Source: Bacteroidia bacterium (GTDB lineage: Bacteria; Bacteroidota; Bacteroidia; Chitinophagales; Saprospiraceae). From it: a stretch of DNA of 18,061 bases. Where the stretch lies: positions 1 to 18,061 of the forward strand of contig JAUILM010000025.1 of assembly GCA_030432855.1 (NCBI GenBank), in the 5' to 3' direction. Position 1 is the first letter of the stretch. The number at the start of each line of letters is the position of its first letter. A program made the position numbers and the translations under genes. Below are positions 1 through 7,346 of the stretch, piece after piece. The notes beneath the pieces were generated by a model. The model worked only from the letters and a program-made list of their open reading frames with translations, was not told the origin of the DNA and ran no database searches.

Positions 1-1
1 A

Positions 2-610
2 GAAGGTGAACTTCCAGTAAACTTTGAAGTAATTTACGATAGCCCGGAAGAATTACACATCAACTTCAGAAACGGCGAGAAAACCACTCGAATCGACGAC
101 ATCACCTATAAGCACGATCGTGCTACAAACAAGGACACGGTCATCGCTCATTTTCCCAACAGATCATACCTCAAAGTACTTTTTGAGGATAATATCCTCG
201 AGGGGCACTGGTACCCTGAGTCCCAATTAGTGCCCCCGATCAACTTTGTGGCTAGACACAGTCGTTCCCATCGCTTTACGCAGCTTCAAAAGAAGCCTGC
301 CACCAATCTAAACGGTACCTGGGATATGATTTCACACATGGAAACTGATAGCACAATGACCAGTGGGCTGGTCTTTCAACAGAATGACAATCATCTGATT
401 GCTTCCTGGATTCAGGAAGGAGAGGTTTTAGATCAAATTGAGGGAACTATACAGGACGAGAAAATCTACCTTTCCTACTTTGACGGCAAAGAAATCTTCC
501 TGCTGGAAGCACGGCTTACCGGAGATGACACGTTTGGAGGCCTGCTGAGATTTGGTATGGGAGAGATTACAAGCTTTGAAGCCCGTCGGAGCAGTAATGC
601 TGATCTGTAG
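2..610 (+). CDS. 3' end of a TlpA-type redoxin N-terminal domain protein, apparently without thioredoxin fold
   Basis: The reading frame is open from base 2 to the TAG at 608-610, so the 5' end lies outside the window; a GTG at 230 is internal and not a convincing start. The translated segment is beta-rich. It has features I associate with the region that precedes the thioredoxin fold in Bacteroidota TlpA-family redoxins: a GELPVNFEV start, a DDITY strand, an NLNGTWDM segment near base 310, and LSYFDGKEIFLLEARL near base 470. In that family an NAELPDP-like linker leads into the CxxC thioredoxin domain. Here the protein stops right at the equivalent point (SSNADL, then TAG), and neither the other two frames nor the 95 bases to the next gene encode a CxxC. 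It is therefore either a truncated redoxin or a free-standing domain, probably periplasmic. The family assignment is by eye and moderate. Confidence 0.5.
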   Translation, partial: EGELPVNFEVIYDSPEELHINFRNGEKTTRIDDITYKHDRATNKDTVIAHFPNRSYLKVLFEDNILEGHWYPESQLVPPINFVARHSRSHRFTQLQKKPATNLNGTWDMISHMETDSTMTSGLVFQQNDNHLIASWIQEGEVLDQIEGTIQDEKIYLSYFDGKEIFLLEARLTGDDTFGGLLRFGMGEITSFEARRSSNADL

Positions 611-705
611 AGATGGGCAAAGTCACTGAATATTCCGGCACTCTCTCCTAAATTCAATTATATTTATAGAGATCCGATCAAGCTAAACTTCAGCAATCCC
701 TTTAC

Positions 706-1950
706 ATGCAGAGATTCTATCTATTATTCATTGCAATATTTACCCTGGTAAGTACACATGCTCAAGAGGCCAACTATGATGAAAATCTGGTACCTGACTT
801 TGTCTTGCCTCCACTCTTTCAAGTAGGAAATGAAAAAACCACGGTAGATTATTGGGAGTCCGAGCGAAGACCACAGCTTTTCGAAATGCTGGAAAACGAA
901 ATGTTTGGCACCGGTCCATCGGATCTCCAGACTTCTTTTATACTGAATAAAGTCGAACGAGTTTTTGAGGGAAAAGCTCTACGAAAAGAGGTGACACTGC
1001 AGATATCAAAGGGAGGTAAAACCCATGATATTGGATTACTAATCTACCTTCCCTCAGACAAATCATCGGCTCCTTTATTTTTGGGCTTAAACTTTTATGG
1101 AAACCACACTATCCATTCGGACCCGGGTATCTCCATTCATCATAGCTGGGTGGCCAATAAAGAAGAATTTGAAATCCATGCTAACCGGGCTACGGAAGAA
1201 AGTCGAGGGGTTCGGGTTCATCGTTGGCCGGTAGAAATGATTCTTGAAGCCGGATATGGCCTTGCCACTATTTATTACGGTGACATAGATCCGGATTTTG
1301 ATGATGGGTTCGAAAATGGAGTGCATGCATTAGTGGATGAAGAAGACAAGGTGAATACAACTTCTCTGGCCACCTGGGCCTGGGGTATGTCTCGTGCTCT
1401 GGATTATTTCGAACAGGATCCCAGTATAGATGGAGAAAAGGTGATTGCCATTGGGCACTCGCGCCTGGGCAAGGCCGCTCTGTGGGCAGGAGCTAGTGAT
1501 CAGCGATTTGCTATGGTTGTTTCTAACGATTCTGGATGTGGAGGTGCTGCATTATCTCGTCGTCGGTTTGGTGAGACCGTAGCACGAATCAATACTGTGT
1601 TCCCTCATTGGTTTTCTCCAAACTTCAAGAAGTACAATGATAAGGAAGAAGATCTCCCCTTTGATCAACATACCCTGGCGGCAATGATAGCTCCCCGTCC
1701 ATTGTATATTGCCAGTGCTGATGAAGATCAATGGGCAGATCCTAAGGGAGAATTTCTGTCGGGATATTATGCCTCAGAAGTCTACGAACTTTATGATCTG
1801 ACTGGGATGGCAACAGATGAACAACCTGCTATAAATACGCCGAACATCGAAGGTAAAATTGGATATCATATTCGCACTGGAGGTCATGACCTTACGCAGT
1901 ACGACTGGGAGCAGTTTATTGCCTTTGCAGACAAGCATCTCAAGGAGTAA
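706..1950 (+). CDS. Secreted CE15-like alpha/beta hydrolase (glucuronoyl esterase-like)
   Basis: This encodes a 414-residue exported serine hydrolase resembling bacterial carbohydrate esterase family 15, whose members cleave ester links between glucuronic acid on xylan and lignin alcohols. A signal peptide is visible (residues 1-20, ending THAQ). The nucleophile elbow GHSRLGKAALWAGA starts at residue 250, giving Ser252. The acidic stretch ADEDQWADPKGEF at 338-350 is typical of the family and could supply the catalytic acid, although Glu290 is an alternative. The GGHDLTQYDW segment at 392-401 supplies His394. The length fits the family (about 400). The ATG at 706 is chosen because the signal peptide begins there; no Shine-Dalgarno site is seen. 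No polysaccharide utilisation locus (SusC/SusD) is in the window, so the natural substrate is inferred only from the family. The 3' end overlaps the convergent hydroxylase gene by 11 bases. Confidence 0.85.
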   Translation: MQRFYLLFIAIFTLVSTHAQEANYDENLVPDFVLPPLFQVGNEKTTVDYWESERRPQLFEMLENEMFGTGPSDLQTSFILNKVERVFEGKALRKEVTLQISKGGKTHDIGLLIYLPSDKSSAPLFLGLNFYGNHTIHSDPGISIHHSWVANKEEFEIHANRATEESRGVRVHRWPVEMILEAGYGLATIYYGDIDPDFDDGFENGVHALVDEEDKVNTTSLATWAWGMSRALDYFEQDPSIDGEKVIAIGHSRLGKAALWAGASDQRFAMVVSNDSGCGGAALSRRRFGETVARINTVFPHWFSPNFKKYNDKEEDLPFDQHTLAAMIAPRPLYIASADEDQWADPKGEFLSGYYASEVYELYDLTGMATDEQPAINTPNIEGKIGYHIRTGGHDLTQYDWEQFIAFADKHLKE

Positions 1951-3109
1951 TCTCCTCTTGCCGGACCCATAGCATCTTATGTCGGAAGGGGCCTTTGGTA
2001 CCACAAACCTGCAGATGATTTTCATCCAATTGTTGTATTGACCCATTGACATACCACTGTCTCCTGGGTAGATATATTTCACCTTCATAGAGATCTTCCT
2101 GCCGTTGGGAAGGCATCAATTCTTTACAAAGAAATACGGTTGTATCTTCAATAAATATATCCTCAGTCTCATTACCACTGGATAGTACATACACCTGATA
2201 TTGACCTCCCTTCATCGCTTCTACTTGAATCAGAGCACCAGAGTGTGGATCACTCCAGGTTCCTTCAATATGCTGAGCGCTAAGTGAAATTGAACTACAA
2301 ATCAATAGAATCATAGTGGTGGTTCTGGTTACGCTGGAAGGTCCCGATGCACCAAATCGTCGGGCCTGAATCTCATCATACTTTGCCTCGTATTCTGGGT
2401 GCTCTGTCCCCATTAATCGGTCCCAGCATCTGAAGTATAGACCATAGTTATAATGAAATCTGGCGTGATGGAGATTGTGATACACGGAGGTTCCAATTAT
2501 TTCAAAAAGCCAGGAATTTCTAAACCATCTGGGGGCAATCTCATATCCAAGATGTCCATACACGTTTATTATAAAAGACAAGAGTGTGAAAAGAAAAATG
2601 GTCAATGGATGCATGGGCAGGATACATAGTAGGATAGGCAAAATCATTACCTCACCTACGCTTTCTATAAGGTCAAATGAGTAGGATGCCCACGGAGAAG
2701 GATTATTAGACTTGTGGTGTACCACATGTACTTTACCGAATACTGCAGGATGATGCATAAATCGGTGCAGCCAGTAAAAATAGGTATCATGAATTACCAA
2801 AGACACCAGTAATACCACCGGAATAACCCACCATGCATACTCTGCCATATTATCGTACACCATGGTATATGATCGAAGTGGTGTAAACAGAATTAAACAT
2901 CCAATTAAGGAAAATGCAATTGCGGTCTTCATTGACTGCCCAATTTCGTAGTAAAGGTGCTGGTCAGAGACTTTCCGGCTTTGAATTTTTGAAGCAGAAA
3001 AATTACTTCGAAAAAATTTGTAAAAAATAAAAAATGGGATACCAGCAAAAATAAAATATCGTAATACTGTCACCATGGAGGTCAGTAGAAATTCATTGAA
3101 TAAATCCAT
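1940..3109 (-). CDS. Membrane fatty-acid/sterol hydroxylase with fused C-terminal DUF2147-like exported domain
   Basis: The first 250 residues are a sterol desaturase/fatty acid hydroxylase-family di-iron membrane enzyme. Hydrophobic segments lie near residues 10-32, 62-77, 92-106 and 155-183. Histidine boxes are HDTYFYWLHRFMHH (107-120), HVVHH (128-132), GH at 185-186 and HNLHH (211-215), which together bind two irons. Such enzymes hydroxylate or desaturate lipids; the substrate here is unknown. After residue 260 the frame continues into a second part. A hydrophobic stretch (residues 266-278, MILLICSSISLSA followed by Q) looks exactly like a signal peptide. It is followed by IEGTWSDP and a roughly 110-residue beta-rich domain resembling DUF2147. 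An in-frame ATG at 2314-2312 opens this part, so the domain might also be made separately. The start at 3109 (ATG) begins the first membrane segment. The 3' end overlaps the CE15-like gene. Confidence 0.85.
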   Translation of the reverse strand: MDLFNEFLLTSMVTVLRYFIFAGIPFFIFYKFFRSNFSASKIQSRKVSDQHLYYEIGQSMKTAIAFSLIGCLILFTPLRSYTMVYDNMAEYAWWVIPVVLLVSLVIHDTYFYWLHRFMHHPAVFGKVHVVHHKSNNPSPWASYSFDLIESVGEVMILPILLCILPMHPLTIFLFTLLSFIINVYGHLGYEIAPRWFRNSWLFEIIGTSVYHNLHHARFHYNYGLYFRCWDRLMGTEHPEYEAKYDEIQARRFGASGPSSVTRTTTMILLICSSISLSAQHIEGTWSDPHSGALIQVEAMKGGQYQVYVLSSGNETEDIFIEDTTVFLCKELMPSQRQEDLYEGEIYLPRRQWYVNGSIQQLDENHLQVCGTKGPFRHKMLWVRQEEITP

Positions 3110-3183
3110 GACGTAGGGGGATTAATCCGAGATCGAAGTCATATCGACTCAGTGTGTGATAAAGAAATAAGAGATTGAAATGA

Positions 3184-3211
3184 GAGCCCGGAATTCGTAA
3201 CTACCGGGCTC
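3184..3211 (-). terminator. Hairpin downstream of the lipoprotein gene
   Basis: A perfect 8-bp inverted repeat, GAGCCCGG (3184-3191) and CCGGGCTC (3204-3211), has a 12-base loop. It lies 9 bases past the stop of the leftward lipoprotein gene. The sequence that follows on that strand is T-rich rather than a clean T-run, so termination is likely but not certain. It also separates that gene from the hydroxylase gene downstream. Confidence 0.55.
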
Positions 3212-3220
3212 AATTATTAA

Positions 3221-3916
3221 TTACAGGCTTATATGATAGGTTTGACCATTATCAAATGTGATCGTAGCAGAACGAGCTCCATTAAAAACGATCGTTCCTG
3301 AATAATCGATGGTGTTGCCTCCGTCCAGACTGGCTCTAAGTCTGATGGATGCAGACCCTCCTGTGACTTCGTAGGCAAGTTTCTTTACTCTTACCTCATC
3401 AAAATGCATATCAATGGTTGACCTTACTACGTGCCGGGATTGTTGGGCATCGATAGATGTAGTCCCTACTCGTTTTAGGGCTCCTTTAAAAATATAGTCA
3501 CTTCCCAGCACGAGATTGGATACGGTCATACTTCCTTCATTATTTGACTCCAGGGAGATCGTATTCCCTTCTCCAGTGCTTTTCCCATTGAAGGCAAAAT
3601 TTACCTGTTCCGGGATTTTGCCATCACACGCCACTGACCAGCTCCAATTGGCCGTAATAGAGAAATTTCCCTGATTGCTATTTTGAGTAGTAGTAGCCTG
3701 GTCGGAAGCATCACAGGTCAGATCCATCTCACCAGTCATTTGTGCGGCTTCTTCGAGATCCACGGTCATACCTCCCTGCGTTGATTTTAGAGAAGATTCC
3801 AGCGTCATAGCAATATCTTCTTCAGATAGGACAGCAGTGTCAAATTGGCTACCTTCCTTCTGACAGGAAATAAATGCGAAAAGGGCCAGGACGAAAAATA
3901 AATTAAGTGTTTTCAT
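3221..3916 (-). CDS. Lipoprotein of unknown function
   Basis: This encodes 231 residues. The N-terminus is a clear lipoprotein signal: a short basic start, a hydrophobic core, and a lipobox ending FISC with Cys18 as the lipidation site, followed by QKEGS. The mature part has no transmembrane segment, is rich in Ser, Thr, Asn and Gly, and alternates in a way that suggests beta strands. Two further cysteines (in LTCDAS and SVACDGK) could form a disulfide. I recognise no domain. A pattern of strands ending in ATITFDNGQTYHISL at the C-terminus suggests a compact beta-sandwich or lipocalin-like fold, but this is only an impression. It lies 124 bases downstream of the Crp/Fnr gene on the same strand and has its own candidate promoter in that gap, so it may be transcribed alone. 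A hairpin follows its stop. Confidence 0.75.
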   Translation of the reverse strand: MKTLNLFFVLALFAFISCQKEGSQFDTAVLSEEDIAMTLESSLKSTQGGMTVDLEEAAQMTGEMDLTCDASDQATTTQNSNQGNFSITANWSWSVACDGKIPEQVNFAFNGKSTGEGNTISLESNNEGSMTVSNLVLGSDYIFKGALKRVGTTSIDAQQSRHVVRSTIDMHFDEVRVKKLAYEVTGGSASIRLRASLDGGNTIDYSGTIVFNGARSATITFDNGQTYHISL

Positions 3917-3976
3917 TTTAGTTAGAATTTAAATCATCAAATGTTGTTGATGTGGTGATGAATAATAATTACACTT

Positions 3977-3984
3977 CAAAGGTA
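3977..3984 (-). promoter_or_regulatory. Candidate Bacteroidota -7 promoter element for the lipoprotein gene
   Basis: On the minus strand this reads TACCTTTG, an exact match to the Bacteroidota -7 consensus TAnnTTTG, 60 bases before the lipoprotein start. A TTTTG lies upstream, but with a 26-base gap, longer than the usual spacing to the -33 TTG. The site is therefore a candidate rather than a firm promoter. Confidence 0.35.
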
Positions 3985-4040
3985 TATTGATCAAACCCTG
4001 CCCCAGTTAACAAAAGTTAATTTCGATTCTGCTGACTGAA

Positions 4041-4631
4041 TTATTTCCGGGATTCAGCAATTCTTCTCCTTATCCTACTGAGTGAAACCGGTGTAATCCC
4101 CAGTATATGTGCAATGTATTTGTCCTGCACCCTATTGACTATCTCAGGTTTCTGCTCTATTAACTTCAAATATCTTTCCTCGGGATTCAACAGGATAAAG
4201 GACTCTACCCTCTCCAGCGATTCTCCAATGACTTTCAGTAAAAAGTGCTTACGCACCTGCTCATAGGCCGGATTGCTTCTCAAAACCTGCTGCAACTTAT
4301 CGTAGTCCATCTGGATCAGCTCTGTCGGTTCCAGTGCTTCAAAGTCAAAACGGCTGGGTCGATTCCAGACCACATTATCATGCGAAGCCACAAACTGGTC
4401 TTCCCAGCGAAGCATTGTGGTAATTTCGTCGCCTTTATCATTGATGAGAAAAGACCGGATCAGACCTTTCCGGATATAGGCAATATGCTTTCGCTCACAA
4501 CCTGCCCGGATAAATATGTCTCCGGGTTTCATAGTACGCACTGATACCAGGTGATAGATGTTTTTGAGGTCAGTCATGCTGAGCCCTCTAAACATTCTGA
4601 AATAGTCTTTTAGCTTTTCTGCATTGAGCAT
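4041..4631 (-). CDS. Crp/Fnr-family transcriptional regulator
   Basis: This encodes 196 residues with a cyclic-nucleotide-binding-like beta barrel at about residues 15-115 (MKPGDIFIRAG, then IAYIRKGLIRSF) and a short C-terminal helix-turn-helix (IAHILGITPVSLSRIRRRI, about 173-191). This compact form, with a C-terminal HTH that ends right after the recognition helix, is common in Bacteroidota. These members usually lack the residues for binding cAMP and the cysteines of true Fnr; only one cysteine (Cys45) is present here, so an iron-sulfur cluster is unlikely. The ligand and targets are unknown. The neighbouring lipoprotein gene downstream is a possible target by position only. The ATG at 4631 gives a normal-length protein. 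Confidence 0.9.
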   Translation of the reverse strand: MLNAEKLKDYFRMFRGLSMTDLKNIYHLVSVRTMKPGDIFIRAGCERKHIAYIRKGLIRSFLINDKGDEITTMLRWEDQFVASHDNVVWNRPSRFDFEALEPTELIQMDYDKLQQVLRSNPAYEQVRKHFLLKVIGESLERVESFILLNPEERYLKLIEQKPEIVNRVQDKYIAHILGITPVSLSRIRRRIAESRK

Positions 4632-4944
4632 AACACAGAAATTTCAAAAACCGTGCAAGAATGTAAATCAGGAAGACATTAATAAACCTCGATTACACTC
4701 AGGAGCCCTTACACACCGGATATTGGCATAATCTCGGGGGTACCATCAGAGCCAGATGGCTGTGAAAATGACTATTTATTTAATAATCACTATTAATAAT
4801 ATCAAGGAGGTTCTTGGACATATACAGTGGGTTTCGTTAAAAAAAGTAAATTCATGTTGTATGCTAACCTTGATGTAAATGCTTGATCGGTTAAATTTAG
4901 GTTAGTTAAAGAATTGAATGTATCACTCCAGATGCCTCCGGCGG

Positions 4945-5132
4945 CCAACTTTTTGCAGAAAAAGTTGGGCAAAACTGCCTGCTGTCAGCCTTGGTCGGTC
5001 ACACTATATGCTTTTCCGCTATGCTCTATAAACTCGCGCATCTTAATCCCCTTGACACTACTGCTAAAAGGTTACTTCTCGCAGGTTCTCCGCTCTAACT
5101 CTTACTGTGGCTCATACAGTATAGAGCATGGC
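4945..5132. repeat. Candidate extragenic repeat element with two inverted repeats
   Basis: Two inverted repeats are visible. The first is a perfect 10-bp stem, CCAACTTTTT (4945-4954) with AAAAAGTTGG (4959-4968), around a 4-base GCAG loop. The second pairs GCTATGCTCTATA (5018-5030) with TATAGAGCATGGC (5120-5132): 13 pairs with one G-T wobble, closing an 89-base interior. The block is richer in G+C than the DNA to its left. Whether it is repeated elsewhere in the genome cannot be seen here. Confidence 0.35.
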
Positions 5133-5221
5133 CGCTTCAAAACATATGTGTGACGCTCGCCCAACCCTGAAGGCAGGAATCTATTCCCATAATAACCAGG
5201 GGAAATCTTATAAAACCTATC

Positions 5222-5248
5222 CCTAATTCCTCAGACCACTGAATTAGG
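5222..5248 (-). terminator. Weak hairpin downstream of arfB
   Basis: CCTAATTC (5222-5229) and GAATTAGG (5241-5248) form a perfect 8-bp stem with an 11-base loop, 45 bases past the arfB stop. On the minus strand it is followed by a short T-containing tract (GATAGGTTTTATAAG). The stem is AT-rich, so this is only a possible terminator. Confidence 0.35.
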
Positions 5249-5293
5249 CTAAAGCCATAAATTATCAACGCAGCTTGATTTTTCACCAGCACT

Positions 5294-5719
5294 CTAGGGA
5301 TAGATCTTTCTCCTCAAGGCCTTCTTACGGCTTTTATGTATGCGGTCTTCACGGCGTTTCTGTTTCTTTTTTGCACTGATACGTGTTGGTATGCGCTTTT
5401 TCTCTCTGACCAGAGCTTCCTGGATGGTGAGTTTCAGCCGATCCAGGGCCAGTTGCCTATTTCTGTTTTGACTCCGGGTAGAACTATCTTGAATGATCAA
5501 CTCACCTTCGCGGGTTATTCTATGCGCCAGTTTTCTAAGCAAACGAAGTTTGACCTCCTCGGTCAAACTGGCTTCGTGAAGATTATAACGTAGCTCAATG
5601 GCGGTAGACACTTTATTGACATGCTGCCCTCCGGGACCTCCGGATCGAATGGCTTTGATAGTTATTTCACTCAGTGGAATACTGAGCTGGCGATTAATGT
5701 ATAACACATTATCTGACAC
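5294..5719 (-). CDS. arfB: Alternative ribosome-rescue factor ArfB (peptidyl-tRNA hydrolase, release-factor-like)
   Basis: This encodes 141 residues. ArfB enters the A site of ribosomes stalled at the end of an mRNA and hydrolyses peptidyl-tRNA in the cytoplasm. The catalytic GGQ motif is at residues 30-32, in the context RSGGPGGQHVNKVSTA, which is diagnostic of the family. The C-terminus is a strongly basic tail (about residues 111-139, many Lys and Arg), which in ArfB inserts into the empty mRNA channel; the length of about 140 is also typical. The start is GTG at 5719-5717. It shares its first base with the last base of the upstream gene's TAG stop (TAGTG), so translation is probably coupled. 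Class-I release factors are excluded by the small size and absence of a codon-recognition domain. Confidence 0.93.
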   Translation of the reverse strand: MSDNVLYINRQLSIPLSEITIKAIRSGGPGGQHVNKVSTAIELRYNLHEASLTEEVKLRLLRKLAHRITREGELIIQDSSTRSQNRNRQLALDRLKLTIQEALVREKKRIPTRISAKKKQKRREDRIHKSRKKALRRKIYP

Positions 5720-6174
5720 TATGCCTCTGTATCCTTTTGTATCTCCTCCTCCAGAGCGGTGAAGAATTGTTTGGAAAGCATCGCCACCACCCCGCTTATC
5801 ACCCGCTGGCCGGTGGATGCCAGCAGACCACTCATTCTCACATCACCGTCAAAGCTCAGATTGGTGCCTGTTCCCTCTTCTGAGGGTTTCAGTGTCAATA
5901 GCATTTCCGCCTTGGCATTACCAATCTTGCTTTTCTGATCGATACCTAATACAAAGCTTTCATTCTGATGCTTATCCTTTACTTCAACCAGGCCACTAAA
6001 CTTACCTTTGACCGGTCCCAACTTCACCTCTGCGATAGCATCATAGGTATCGGGAGCTGTTTCTTCCAGACGATCAACTCCGGGAGTAATTCTGGCCAGA
6101 ACCTCTGCGTCCATCAGCAAGTTCCAAATCTGATCTGGTGTGGCCTGAAAATCATGTGTTCCTCTAAGTTTCAT
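5719..6174 (-). CDS. CoxG-family SRPBCC protein
   Basis: This encodes 151 residues resembling the carbon monoxide dehydrogenase subunit G (CoxG) family within the START/Bet v1-like (SRPBCC) superfamily. Visible features are the opening MKLRGTHDFQATPDQIWNLL, then ITPGVDRLEE (about 29-38), the strand segment VKLGPVKGKFSG (50-61), and a long C-terminal helix with GQRVISGVVAMLSKQFF. In CO-oxidising bacteria CoxG takes part in maturation or membrane recruitment of the dehydrogenase. No CO dehydrogenase genes are present here, so the role is probably a more general one in binding a hydrophobic ligand or in cofactor assembly. It lies directly upstream of arfB with overlapping stop and start codons, forming a two-gene unit. 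No signal peptide is seen; the protein should be cytoplasmic. Confidence 0.85.
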   Translation of the reverse strand: MKLRGTHDFQATPDQIWNLLMDAEVLARITPGVDRLEETAPDTYDAIAEVKLGPVKGKFSGLVEVKDKHQNESFVLGIDQKSKIGNAKAEMLLTLKPSEEGTGTNLSFDGDVRMSGLLASTGQRVISGVVAMLSKQFFTALEEEIQKDTEA

Positions 6175-6400
6175 ACGTGCCTGTCGTTTTAAATACTAAA
6201 AAATCTGTTGCCTAAAAATAGGAAAGAATACGAAATCGAAATCCTTCCTTAAACATATCCAGATGTTGCAACAAAGGAAAACCGCGTAAGTTTCGCATGA
6301 CTTTTCGGAGTGTTTAGCATTGATTTTGAGCCAATTGGCAGCAACTCTCAAGAACACGATTCTTTAGGTAATACGACTGTCTATAAGATTTCAACCTTAG
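6175..6400. other. Non-coding gap between CoxG-like and barrel genes
   Basis: I see no gene, repeat or clear promoter consensus in this part. It should contain the promoter of the leftward CoxG-like/arfB pair at its left end. The right end of the gap holds the terminator of the barrel gene, listed separately. Confidence 0.5.
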
Positions 6401-6437
6401 TAAATAAAAGGGGAGCCGCTACTACCACGACTCCCCT
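6401..6437 (-). terminator. Rho-independent terminator of the outer-membrane barrel gene
   Basis: On the minus strand, AGGGGAG (6437-6431) and CTCCCCT (6415-6409) form a 7-bp GC-rich stem with a 15-base loop, directly followed by TTTATTTA. It lies 39 bases past the stop of the barrel gene. Stem plus T-rich tail is the classic form. Confidence 0.7.
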
Positions 6438-6476
6438 GAGCTATCCTACAAGTGTGTTTTCAAACCTACATGGTCA

Positions 6477-7160
6477 TTAAATCGCCACCTTGTAGCCTAC
6501 ACCAAAACCAAAACCATGATTCTTTATATTGAGGTCAACCAGTGGCACTCTAAATGAGTCAGACAGCGATTGACTGTATCTTGCATCTATAAAAACATTG
6601 CCTGCTCCCGCTTCAAATTCTACTCCGGCCCCTACCACGGTACCAAATTCAAATCGGCGATGATTCAAGCCATCCAAATTGATCGGAGTGTTGGTCAGAT
6701 TCCAATCTACCAGGAAGTTAGCCCGGGTCTTAATATTGCCGTTCATGGCATATCCCATTTGCGGACCGGCTGCTACATAGGCCTTCACTGGTCCGTTTCC
6801 AAAGGCATACTTGGCCATAATAGGCATATCGATATACCGGAGGCGGGTATCGACACGTACTCCTAACGGCAAATCAATGTTAAACACGTTGATATCCATT
6901 CCTTCACGCAATCTGAATCCTTTCTCACGATAGTTTACCTCTCCCTGTATGCTGAATTGATCGCTTATCTTGTACTCGGATACCACCCCAGCTTCAATAC
7001 CTGGCAGGTACTCAAAATCTGGCATCACGGCATCTATGATCGTTGGTGTGCTGATATTGCCCATAGTGCCACCAACACGTACACCAGTATAAAACTGAGC
7101 AATTGCAAACTGAGTAGCAACGGCTACCATCATCGTCATAATAATTAATCTCTTTTTCAT
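6477..7160 (-). CDS. PorT-family outer-membrane beta-barrel protein
   Basis: This encodes 227 residues from the ATG at 7160. An upstream in-frame GTG at 7190 would add ten residues before the signal peptide and is less likely. The signal peptide (about residues 1-21, ending FAIA before QFYTG) is clear. The mature protein alternates polar and hydrophobic residues and is rich in Gly and aromatic residues. It runs through GVRVGGTMGN, YKISDQFSIQGEVNYREKGF, MPIMAKYAF and AYVAAGPQMGY to end GFGFGVGYKVAI, which fits the eight-stranded PorT/OmpW-like barrels abundant in Bacteroidota. The exact role is unknown: many such proteins are small unspecific outer-membrane barrels and only PorT itself is tied to T9SS. 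It is transcribed alone, with a terminator behind it and a divergent gene in front. Confidence 0.85.
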   Translation of the reverse strand: MKKRLIIMTMMVAVATQFAIAQFYTGVRVGGTMGNISTPTIIDAVMPDFEYLPGIEAGVVSEYKISDQFSIQGEVNYREKGFRLREGMDINVFNIDLPLGVRVDTRLRYIDMPIMAKYAFGNGPVKAYVAAGPQMGYAMNGNIKTRANFLVDWNLTNTPINLDGLNHRRFEFGTVVGAGVEFEAGAGNVFIDARYSQSLSDSFRVPLVDLNIKNHGFGFGVGYKVAI

Positions 7161-7346
7161 GGCTTTTGATTTTTTAATGATCAAATACACCCTAGAGACT
7201 TCATAGAAATGTTAAGGGATCTTAGGAGGATGTTAAAAGTATTGGGGAGAGTTTTATGTGATCATAGAAGATCATTAGCTCAATGCATATCAAATAACGT
7301 TGCAATTTGGTATTATCTTGGAAGAGAGATTAGAAAACGTCACCAC

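Larger units (their letters stand above)
4632..5293. other. 660-base gap with structured, repeat-like DNA and no convincing gene
   Basis: An open frame of 79 codons at 4914-5153 has no domain, no ribosome site and runs through inverted repeats, so I do not call it a gene. The left part (4632-4900) is AT-rich and would hold the Crp/Fnr promoter, with no clear consensus. The right part (4945-5132) holds two inverted repeats listed separately. The end (5222-5248) holds a hairpin behind arfB. Confidence 0.6.

Noticed and set aside
3987..3994. TTGATCAA palindrome near the lipoprotein promoter as a Crp/Fnr operator
   Set aside because: Fnr-type sites have a 4-base gap between half-sites, which is absent, so the match is not good enough.
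4914..5153. 79-codon open frame in the gap
   Set aside because: It runs through inverted repeats, shows no domain, no signal and no ribosome site.
7209..7346. N-terminal extension of the TraB/GumN protein
   Set aside because: 46 basic residues before a good signal peptide; the ATG at 7347 is the better start.
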